Shown here: piece by piece, positions 1 to 9,800 of the stretch
How positions within the stretch are numbered: position 1 is the first letter of the stretch
Layout of the letters: each line of letters begins with the position of its first letter
Origin: Phallusia fumigata
Lineage: Eukaryota > Chordata > Ascidiacea > Phlebobranchia > Ascidiidae
Direction: 5' to 3'
NCBI GenBank assembly: GCA_008931825.1
Contig: QXVZ01019388.1
Span: forward strand, 1 to 21,372
DNA length: 21,372 nt
Made by a program: the position numbers and the translations under genes
Notes under the pieces: generated by a model
Database searches by the model: none
Told to the model about the DNA's origin: nothing
What the model saw: only the letters and a program-made list of their open reading frames with translations

Positions 1-320
1 TTAAAACGTGTTTTTCTGAAAATGACTGTTATCATGTTTTTGTGCGGGGGGGAGATAAAATTAACGCACTTATAAACTTGAATACTGCAGAAGATTCTTC
101 ATTGCGTATGCATACAACCCTTGGAAATTTAAATGTTTGGAAAAGATATAAAAAATGTATGCCAACAAAGAAAAAAAAAACATAAACGAAGAATTTTGCA
201 AATGTTTTCAGTAAAAACGACAATAAATGAGAAAAAAATTGTTAACAATAGTGTAGTCCGAAAGGACATGTATGTTATAGATTGCCTCTAAGGTAACCAA
301 GCTAAAGTCAGCATGTCGAG
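1..320. other. AT-rich stretch, nothing recognised
   Basis: No exon-like motif, tRNA box or repeat end is visible on either strand. The small open frames are Phe/Lys-rich products of poly-A/T runs. Confidence 0.5.
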
Positions 321-382
321 GTGTGGCCGCCATTTTCTTACAGGGTTATCGTTTCGAATCCCGGTTCGGCCACTTGTGTTTC
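321..382 (+). repeat. tRNA-like SINE fragment
   Basis: TTTCGAATCCCGG resembles an internal pol III B box (GGTTCGANTCC), followed by GGTTCGGCCACTTGTGTTTC. The CTTGTGTTTC motif recurs after the tRNA-like unit at 18206-18365. The A-box region is degraded. Confidence 0.5.
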
Positions 383-406
383 AGTAAGAAACTTGAGTGT
401 CATTCT

Positions 407-515
407 CAATAGGAAGATACAAGCAAGTACTTGTGTATAAAACATACTCTAAGTTTAGACAAACGCTGCTGTCATCATCATCATCATCATCATCATCATC
501 AGTATCTTCCTATTG
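407..515. repeat. 14-bp inverted repeat enclosing a (TCA)n microsatellite
   Basis: CAATAGGAAGATAC (407-420) and its exact reverse complement (502-515) flank about 80 bp, which includes about nine TCA repeats (473-500). ACTTGAGTGTCATT occurs directly on both sides (391-404 and 542-555). This may be the remains of a small transposon. Confidence 0.5.
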
Positions 516-658
516 TGAACATTTAAAAGCGTGAATTGAGTACTTGAGTGTCATTGCTCCAACATAGTGTAAACTGATAGGTTGCCTTAAATTATTAAAT
601 TTTCAGAAGCAATCGTAACAAACCAAACAGAAAATGGCCCAACGGAATTATAACGAGG

Positions 659-953
659 CAGGTAGCTCGACGGTGGACTCTTGAGTTGAGTTGAGTTGAG
701 TTTATTTCGCTTGGTGAAAGATATAATAGCGACACAATGGCACTAAATCAATCACCAAGCCGGAAATAGCTGCGCAAATTTGAGACGATATAAGGCGCGA
801 AAAAAATGGAGGGCACAATTGGTGGATCAAGGTGGAACGCGCTGCAGCTACACCGTCATTACAAGGCGTTATGTGACGGGGACTCACAAGAGAGTGAGTT
901 TTGTGAGCATGACTCATTCAGGCGTTGTTCCGGGCACCGAGGATAAAGTGACA
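659..953 (+). repeat. Short dispersed repeat, split by an insertion
   Basis: GGCAGGTAGCTCGACGGTGG (659-681) and the continuation TGAGCATGACTCATTCAGGC with GTTCCGGGCACCGAGGATAA (904-953) form one copy of a repeat of about 80 bp. The family is intact at 10862-10941, 12317-12396, 14216-14290 and 14384-14460. Confidence 0.6.
683..903 (+). mobile_element. (TTGAG)n-ended element, truncated copy
   Basis: It starts with four TTGAG pentamers, then TTTATTTCGCTTGGTGAAAG, and has the family core CCGGAAATAGCTGCGCAA and GAACGCGCTGCAGCTACACC. It interrupts a copy of the short repeat also seen at 10862-10941, so it inserted later. Non-coding. Confidence 0.7.
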
Positions 954-1697
954 GAGACAAAATAAACATATGCAGACAAAAAACATCCCCAGAACACTCG
1001 AACGGATAAACCAGATTTTTTTTAAATCCCAGCTTTGTTTTGAAACAGATACCAAATCCGAATCCCACTTAGGACTTTAATGCTTGCACGATCGCATGAA
1101 AAAATATATCCGGCTTATCAATGTAAACCTGCCCAACAGCGCCCACTTGTGTAAGATAACATATATACCAGTGATTCTGAATCAGTGGGCCACAGGGAAG
1201 TTTGTCAATGTGCCACGGAGCTATGTTAAAACGTCAGAATCCTAATTATTATCCGCAAGAGTAAAGAAACTGGTTGATTGTATTCAATAGTAAGTTTCCC
1301 ACTGAAATTCATATCGGAATAAACTACTGTAAAAATGATTTTGATGGCACTGTTGACATTAATTCACAGATTTTGTGTAAAACTTATTAAATATGGCAAT
1401 ACCACACGTTTTGTGCGACTGTAATTGTGTATTTCTGACAAAATACCAATGCCTAACGTTTTTTTGTTTTTTCAGAAAAACATACGATTTGGATACAAAA
1501 CTATGTATTTTGATTGCGCCCTGTGCTAAAGTAATTCTATTTGAATAAGGATGCTAATACAGTACATGAGCGGTTAAATAAATCGCCAAAATAGTTTAAG
1601 TTACATAACAAGCTAAAATGTGCAGTAAAAAGCTAGAGGGGAATGCCATGTGGATGAGCTAGCGGCGAAGAGATTTTTTTCAAAACGTTTTTTAAAA
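954..1697. other. No gene; possible hAT-like remnant
   Basis: CCAGTGATTCTGAATCAGTG followed by GGCCACAGGG near 1170-1200 resembles the end of a hAT-type element, but no partner end is located. The rest is AT-rich without recognisable coding signal. Confidence 0.3.
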
Positions 1698-1784
1698 CGG
1701 CCAATGTCCTGTCACCAGCTGCACTGATGAGACCTTACAGGTCAAAACAGTGTGCACTGTCTGCAGCTCACAAATCATTAATGG
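1698..1784 (+). repeat. Single copy of the foldback element arm
   Basis: GGCCAATGTCCTGTCACCAG, then GAGACCTTACAGGTCAAAAC and TGCACTGTCTGCAGCTCACA match the two outer arms of the inverted element at 6710-7022. This shows the arm exists as a dispersed family. Confidence 0.6.
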
Positions 1785-2286
1785 CGGTTATATTTACTGG
1801 GCCGCATGAGAAGGTGTCCCAAAACATTGGTTTAGCTCGGCCTTTTTCTGCAACTGCAAAGCACGGTTTTCACACATTTAGGCATTGGTAAAAATTGCTG
1901 ACAGTTTAATGCGTCAAAAGTGAAACTTAGCAGTGTAATTAAACTTTAGTGGCACTTTTCAACTATTTTTTAGGCATTAATGTAAGCCATTCCGGAAAAA
2001 TAAACGTCAAATCGATGCAAATCTGAGGCTTAAAAAGGTGAAGCGTTAAAAATGAGGTTCCCAACAAAATTTTAATGTATTCCCCACTTTGCTTGTTTGT
2101 GAAATGTTCGTTCCTCACCTGCTCGACAAGAAGTGATAAAAAAGTAACGTTAAATTTCTTGGAACCACTGGTGTACCAAAGAAGAAATACTTCACTCGTC
2201 ATAAATACCTAACTGTGGAAATCCCCCCTTCCGAACTCACAAAATTCTTCCCTGGGGAGAAATTCCAACCACTGGCCTAAAAACTA
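1785..2286. other. AT-rich spacer
   Basis: No domain motif or splice-flanked exon seen. It may belong to flanking repeats (GGGCCGCATGAGAA near 1800 recalls 20800). Confidence 0.35.
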
Positions 2287-2480
2287 GCCTGCGGTGGGAT
2301 TTGAACCCAGGCTAGATGAGCTAGGCGTGATCTGTGCCAATACAAGCAGAAAGTTAAATTACAAACACGGTTCGCAGCCGTGCTCAAGCTAGCGTTGTTT
2401 ATGCCTTGTTCTGCGCCACTGTTATCGTGGGGTCAACTGCGGTTAAACAAAAAAGTCATGTGTTTAGGAACAATTATCGT
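2287..2480 (-). repeat. tRNA-derived SINE, family with 19933-20170
   Basis: On the minus strand, GGGTTCAAATCCCACCGCAG is a good B box and tRNA-like 3' end. The plus-strand sequences GAAAGTTAAATTACAAACAC and, at 19933-20170, GAAAGTTGAATCACAGACAC align at the same distance from it, so the two are copies of one element. Confidence 0.6.
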
Positions 2481-2582
2481 GATACCACAAGCAACATATC
2501 GCGATTGTGGCACACACAAACATTGTTGAATTGTAATCGTGCAAAGTTAATTCGAGTTAATTTTGATTATCACTAGTCATCA

Positions 2583-2990
2583 AGTTAAGTCAAGTCAAGT
2601 TTTTATTTGCATTGTCACTTCATCAATTCGTCATCGTCAAAAGGTTTCATAAAACAGCAAGGGCACCGAAAAACCATTGGTTATCGAGTCAAGTGTCCTG
2701 TTTTGAAAGATGGTTGAAGTGTACTGGGTGTGTTCTGCCGTGGGATCGCAACCGACCGCACAAACTGACGGGGTACAGCCGGTTGCATAGAACGGTGGTC
2801 GAACCCGCAGGCTCTGCTGGCCTGATAAAACCCGCCTAAACGGAAACACCAGCGCGTTTATTTGGAACGTTTCCTGTGATCTGGTAGGCAGACCCGGGTG
2901 TCCCGAGGACAGTCATTGACGGCGAAGGCAGGCGGTCCGCCACGCATCACCTCCTCTGCTTTAGTGAGATCGATGTCGGAGATCTCTTAA
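2583..2990 (+). repeat. (TCAAG)n-headed GC-richer repeat
   Basis: It begins with AAGTTAAGTCAAGTCAAG, then TTTTTATTTGCATTGTCAC, the same layout as the (TTGAG)n family but a different pentamer. The body (2740-2950) is richer in G+C than its surroundings, with no coding frame of note. Confidence 0.4.
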
Positions 2991-3360
2991 AAATTGCATG
3001 TGGGCCGTTATGAAAATCATTTTAAAAAGTTTTCGAACCGCTGTTCTATAGTAAAGCATGTTTTTTAGCTAAACAGGAATGACGAATTTCAACACCGAAT
3101 ACATGTTTATTTGGCATATTGACACCAATTCACCGATATCACCACAAAATACAAGTATGCGTATTTTAGTTGACGCACAAAGAAAGTACGTAGTTTCGAA
3201 TCTTAAAAGATTCTGATTCAGTATTGCGTTTTTGTTAGGAAATAAGTCGCATCTTGTTGAAAGAGCATAACATAAATTTGCTTTGACAAAAAGGAAAAAG
3301 TACTTTGGAATTGCAAATAAGGTATGTACGCTGTAGATAAGGATGTAAATTTAGGGCACA
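2991..3360. other. Spacer beyond the gene's 3' end
   Basis: AT-rich sequence without visible exons or repeat termini. Confidence 0.4.
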
Positions 3361-3379
3361 AAACAAATTTTGTTTGTAT

Positions 3380-3435
3380 TTTATTCAGGACATTTCATAA
3401 TTACAACAAGGCAAAACTTGTTTTTCTAATTTAAT
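3380..3435 (-). other. Candidate polyadenylation signals
   Basis: On the minus strand AATAAA lies at 3380-3385 and the variant ATTAAA at 3430-3435, about 185-240 nt after the stop codon. The bases beyond AATAAA are GT-rich (TTTGTTTTGTG), as expected downstream of a cleavage site. The 3' UTR would then be roughly 3360-3617. Confidence 0.45.
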
Positions 3436-3617
3436 TGCAAATTTGGAAACGTTTCGGCAAACGTTGTTATCATTAACAGCATTTTTAAAAGGTAGAAAAT
3501 GTTATACACCCAAGTAGAGACTTGTTTTGTTTTTGAAACACTATTTAAACCACAAATGGTGCACCTAAACCCTGAATTATTGTTGACCATGAATTTTTAG
3601 GCACTGCGTGAAAAACT

Positions 3618-3830
3618 CTAATCTCTTTCGTGGTGGTGAATCGGATTCAGGGAGCAGGGGGCCCCACACAACAGTACGCTCATCCGTTTTGCGAAGTCCT
3701 GATCCAAAGCATCGAAACCATGCACCAGGGCGTCTTTCAAAATATTGTCCTCGTTCCCGGGTCCCGCCATCTCCCTGATTTCGCCCATGTCAAGCCGTCC
3801 AGTAGGGGGCTTCACAGGTAGAATGAAGAA
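3618..3830 (-). CDS. Exon 12: VWA C-terminus, tail and stop
   Basis: Acceptor CTTTTCCAG; 71 codons including the stop TAG at 3618-3620. It begins [16 protein letters not shown], followed by [13 protein letters not shown] and FDALDQDF, the last strand and helix of a VWA domain. The tail LLCGAPC has two cysteines, one able to pair with the PCPP cysteine before the domain. The protein ends in a His/Glu/Arg stretch with no membrane anchor. Confidence 0.9.
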   Translation of the reverse strand, partial: FFILPVKPPTGRLDMGEIREMAGPGNEDNILKDALVHGFDALDQDFAKRMSVLLCGAPCSLNPIHHHERD

Positions 3831-6800
3831 CTGGAAAAGGGCAAATAGGGGTAAATAGGGGTTAACTATGGGCTCTGGAAAGTTGGTGCAAGAGGAGGGA
3901 CTTCCCCACTACTCGAAATTCCGAAAAATTTAAAATAAAAATAAATTAATATATTTTACTTTGGCTTTCTTTTATTCAACAGTATAATATTGCAGGCTAT
4001 ATGCAACGCAATTCTGCTGAGTATAATATTTATATAGTTACACATTACATTACACATTTATCTACGTGTGTATAGATGAGATAAGCACCCGTCATCCCAT
4101 GAAACTTTCCCTGCCGGCGCCCATGGGGTTTTGGGTAACTAGTATTTGTAGGCAGAAAAATAGATAAAAAGAGAACAAGGAGAGAACAAAATGTGAAACA
4201 GCGGGAGGTAAAAAATGCAATGAATTTGAAAAAAAAAGAATTTGTGCAACATATTTTTACTCTTAGAAAAATAGCTGTTTTTTCCTCTTAGAGGGGGAGA
4301 CGTTTTTCTGTGGAACGGTGTGTGTGTGGGGGAGGGGATTTCGTATTAGGCTGCATAAACTGCGACCCGCCAATAGAAAAAGCGCAGCACGCAAAACGCA
4401 TTCAGGGAAGTACTTGCGAGCTATTCCAAACACACTTTTATTCAGAAATGTCATTATTTCTTTGCTTTGCCAACAAAATGTTTTTTAAATTAAAACAATC
4501 CACTTATGTTAAATGAAGGTGCCGCCCTGTCAGCTGCAACCAAAAACGCCTGGATCGGAAGATATAACTGTTATCATCCGTCAGCATCAATAAATTCAAG
4601 GTAGTCAATGGTGCTTTAAAGATATTTGTATCCCCAGGGTGGATATAGGGGGTTCACTTTATACCTATTCATGTCAAATGTGATATTCCTTTTAGGTAGA
4701 TTACTGGTTTTTCAAAACCACTTAATATTATATCACTTCTTTCTTCTTGTTCCAAAATAAGCAAAGGGGGGAATGCATAGAAAAGGTTGGGAACCACTGC
4801 TCTAGCGCGTCGAACCTTGACCCTGTAATTGTTCCCTTCACCTTTTTGTGCCTTTTAACGTTTTAACGTCTCCGGCCTGGCGATTGATTCAGTCGTATTG
4901 TGTTGCTATGATTCCTATTACCAAAGAAAAACTCCATCCCACTTAACTCAACTCAAATAACTTACCAACGCTCCTGCATCCCTTATCTTCTTAGATGGTA
5001 TGGCAACGGGATCCTGGGACGCACCATCAGTGATCAGGAGAACCACGTCTTTAGCCTCCGGTCTATTACCAATTTTCAGTAAAACATCAGCTGTGTAGTT
5101 TAATGCTTTTCCAGTTTGAGTACCTAAGTGAAACAACTTTTTTTTACTGATAATGAATCATCAATTACTACAAGTCTACATTCAATGAAATTCAGATTGC
5201 AGCAAAAATAAAAAAACACAGGCTCATCACGACTTAAATCACTAAATACGTCAAGTGCAACTCGAGTAAGAGTAATAAAAAGTTGAGTTGAGTTGAGTTG
5301 AGTTGAGTTTATTTCGCTCGGTGAAAGAAAGCATAACGATAGAATAGCATTAAATCAATCACCAGGCCGGAAATAGCTGCGTAACGTTTAGGCCCCTAAT
5401 CGGGTCCAACCAACGTCATCCCCCAGTCGTGTTTCTCATATTGCGCCAAACTCACCCTTTTGTGAGCCCCCGTCACATAACGTCTTATATTGACGGTGTA
5501 GCTGCAGCGCGTTCAAACTTGATCCACCAATTGTGCCTGAACATTTTTTGCGCCTCATAACGTTTTAACGTTGCGCAGCTATTTCCGGCTTGGTGATTGA
5601 TTTGGTGCAATCGTGTCGCTATGATTTCTTTCACCAAGCGAAATAAACTCTACTCTACTCAACTCAATATGCCAACAAATCAAATTCTAATCTAAAATTG
5701 TGAATTTCTTTCGGGCAATATTTTGAGATCTAATGGAATATCTTGCTTTGCATCAAGTGCTTCGTTTTTTAGCGTTTTGCTCAACGTCGTTGTTTTTAGC
5801 AAGTTATACAAGAACTGACCTTACTCAGGCAAAGCACAACAAAATAATGCAATGTTTGGGAGGAGTTTGGATAATTTCTGATTTCAGCAATTTAGGAAAA
5901 GTAGCTTTTTCAAAAAAACATAACTGCCAGAGAAATTGCATGTGGTGAACAGATTGCATTGCAAACGTTTCGACAATCGCTGTTGTCATCATCAGTGCAT
6001 ACTAACGAGAATCTTAAAATCGTGGATATTCACTACATTTAGCAGTTTTGTTTGTTATTAGTTTCTTCCATTTCGGTAATTCTGTTATTAAACTAATTTG
6101 CGACAACTGAATATCTGCATTTTAACACTAATCGAATTTTTGCAGTCTGATTGGTAACTACACCGATTTTATATTAATATGGATAGAATAATCTGCAAAA
6201 ATTTTGGAAGAAATCAAATTAAGAACACAAGATACCTGCTTGAAGAGTCAGAGAACGTTTATGCAGTAAAAATCAAGTTAACACTAGAATTTTCTCGAAA
6301 ATAAACACGGTTAGGAATATATTGAAATCGCGTTTGTGCAAATACTTTGTGCACTTTGGATAGTTTTTGTATTGATTTTACCAATTATCATTTTCTTGGC
6401 ATCTTCCAATACGAAAAATTACAAAAACATTTTCTGCTATTTCGATCAGTACGTTAGAGAGAGTATACCTCCACCGTTATAAGGAATGTTGTCAAATGCT
6501 CTGAGTACGCCTTGCAAATCGTCTGTATAGTCGTTGAACAGAATCTAAACAAAAGAAGTGAAGAATATACCATACGTTTATTATTTTTAGCTGAATTTGG
6601 CCCAAACCACCAGACATGACCATATCTAGGAGATGTAATGTAATGTTAATTTTAAATTTTTCCTTGCGAAACAGATGTAAGTTTAACAGCGAAAAGCCAA
6701 TGTGAATTTGTGAGCTACAGACAGTGCACACTGTTTCGACCTGTAAGGTCTCATCATTGCAGTATTGGCTGTTTAGGCTAGTCTAGCCAAAAAACTGCAC

Positions 6801-9800
6801 TCCAATTTGTTGTGAGTAACAGTTGCCCAAGCAGTTGCTTGGCCATTGTGTAACCAGTTTCTTTGTAGTTTTTGCCCAGTTGTGGCATCGCATATATGAC
6901 GTGGCTTTTCAGCCTGTTACTCACAACAAACTGGAGTGCCATAATTTGGCTACACTAGCCTAATCGGCCAATGTCCTGTCACCAGCTGCAATGACGTGAC
7001 CTTACTGGTTAAAACATTTGTGTTTCTCTACAGCAAGGCAAGAAACACCTAGAATGCGATGAGTTTCGAACCTACGATCTTAGGTTTCAGAACTTGTACA
7101 ATTCCCATTAAGGCTGACTCACACCAGATGCGTCTATCGGTTGCGGTACGGTTTTTTAATCTCGCGGAAAGCAGCGGAGCATTTTTACCAGCCTCGAGTG
7201 CTGTAATGTGGAATTTTCCGTTGGTTAGTTCTGGCCAATCGCAAACGGCCGATTTAAATTGTCTAGAAACCATTTGTGTTCAAATAGCCTATGCTCAAAT
7301 TACGTGGCCAGTTTTAAGTGACCACAACGGTGGTCCCATTGTTGTTCACTAACCGACCATCTTTTGTCTGAATGCCTAGTGGTAACTAGGTCAAACAAAC
7401 AACGTGCTCTAACGGTTCCTAATCTGAACAAAGCCTTTCGTTATTTGAGTATTTGCAAGTGGCTTGAGAAGAGCTACGTTTGAATTTTACTGGTCGTTTT
7501 GAATTGTGTATATAAGTAGCAAGCCTAGCGCCGAGTCGTCATTCTAATTCTATTCTAAATTATATTCCATACGAATATTCCATTCTTGTGAATCACTACG
7601 CATTATTGGATTCTATGCTTTTCTGCGTTACTCTGACTCAAAGTAGAATAAAAGACAACTGAAGCGTTTGCAAACAAGTTCAAGTTATTCAGAACACGCA
7701 GGGTTTGTGTAGGAACCCCAAATCTTACAATCCCATACCTGAGTGTCTGTATCGACATCCCTGTTGTACCGAATAATTGAGTAGTGTGTTGAATCAGATC
7801 GAACGGTGAAATCACTGATAAAAAATGCACAAGATTTAGTTTCATTAACTGCACTCGTATGGTTTCAGAATGGTTATGTTGTCATAACTGCGCACAACAA
7901 TATGCGGCTTGGTTTTTGTCGTAATGCTATCGTGTCGCTATGATTTTCTTCGTCAAGCGAAACAAACTCAACTTAACTCAACTTAAAGGCCGTAAGCAAT
8001 GGAGCAGATTTAAGTCAAAAAATATCCATTTTATAGTACACTCTGTCTGAAAGTCAGTTGACATTAGGTGCAACCAATTAAGGGTTGGCTCGAGTCTCTA
8101 CCGTACAGTGTTCGAATTAACATTGAGTTACTAGTTTGAAAGACAGAAGATTCGATTTGAACAGGTACAGGATTCGATTCGAACTGGTAAAAAATTCGAT
8201 TTAAACAGGTACAAGATTCGTTTTAATCTGAAACAAAATTAAGTTTAATCTGGTGGAAGATTCGATTTGATCAGGTACAAGATTCGATTTGAACAGGTAC
8301 AGGATTCGATTTGAACTGGTAAAAAATTCGATTTGAACAGGTACAAGATTCGATTTGAACTGTTACAAGATTTGATTTTAACTGGTACAAGATTCGATTG
8401 ATCTGCAACAAAATTGAGTTTGATTTGGTACAAGATTCGATTTCAACAGGTACAGGATTCGATTTCAACAGGTACAAAATACAACTTGATCTGGTAAAAG
8501 ATTCAATTTTGATCTGGTACAAAATTCGATTCAGTGCAAAATGTTATTTGTACAAGTACAAGATTAGATTTGAATCGATTTAATCTTTTGATTGAACACT
8601 ACCACACTCGACTTTTTTCCAGTCGCTGAGTAGACACTCGGCTTAAGCCATTAGAAGGTAAGACTGGACTTGAGTTATCTCAGAACACCATTTTTACTTT
8701 GCCGCAAAGTCGATATGAGGTACTCGACTTGAGTTGTTTGGATGAGTCACTTTTTTAGCTTTAAACTATTGGACTGGTTAAAACTAAGCGTATATTGTCT
8801 TACTCCAGAAAACTTCGAACGAATTTCGTCATTTTTCCCCAGTTTCCTAAGCCAACGGATGATGATGAATCCAAAATTACCGCAAAGTCCATGAGTGCGT
8901 TAGGAGGACATGGATCTGTAAAAAACGTATTTCTAAATTTTACAAATAAATGCAAAATCGTCAGTTAAACATAAAGTTTAATACACTGTAGGTAGCTGAT
9001 TTTGTGATTATTCGCACGGCACGCCAAATAATTTACAAGTTCATATTCCAGTACATGTTATCAGTCGAATTCAGCGACCTCTTTGATTTTAACGTTTAGA
9101 GCAGTGCAACTGCCAGCAACGAGCTACAGAGAGCTCGTGTAAACCAGATTTTACAGATTTAACGCAGAAACAGAAAGCAGTGACGTCATTAACATGGCAC
9201 GCGAAGCCGTTAAGATTTCGACATGATTTGTAAACTGACACGCTGCGTTTGGAAGGTTGCCAACGCCTGGTTTAAAACGTTGCGTTTTCATTTCCGTTCT
9301 GGTGATTGATTTAGTGCAATTTTTTCTTTTACCAATTGAAATCAACTGAACTCAACTTAAAATCACAACAGAGCAATGCCAATCTTGTAACTACAATCAG
9401 TGCAGGAAAAAAATCAGGTAGGTTTGCCACTATAGGCGCTGTGGTGCACATAAACAATATTCCATAAAAAATACGCCAAAGAGCAAAATCAGAATTATAC
9501 GTTATTCAAAGTATTCGTCTTAATTGTGGTTGATGATTGCAAATTGCCTTAATACTGGAATAAAACAGTAGTTGAGTTGAGTTTATTTCGTTTGGTGAAA
9601 TATTATGGCGACACAGAACAACCAAATCAAAAGCTGCGCAACTTCAGGACGTTATGAGGTGCAAAAAATTACAGAACAATTATTGGGTCGAGATTGAACG
9701 CGCTGCAGCTACACCGTCATTACAAGGCGTTACGTGACGAGGCTCACAAGAGAGCGAGTTTTGCGCATTACGGAAAACACGACTGAGGAGATTGATGGCA

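Noticed and set aside
407..515. CRISPR or other spaced-repeat array
   Set aside because: Only one inverted pair plus a TCA microsatellite; the window is eukaryotic and has no regular spacers.
3630..3821. 63-codon plus-strand frame
   Set aside because: It is the antisense shadow of exon 12.
7603..7854. 83-codon minus-strand frame containing YGIVRFG, resembling a VWA strand
   Set aside because: Its phase does not fit the neighbouring exons. The other frame over 7739-7814 ([10 protein letters not shown]) joins both sides exactly.
8245..8583. Several overlapping open frames on both strands
   Set aside because: All are readings of the 22-bp minisatellite.
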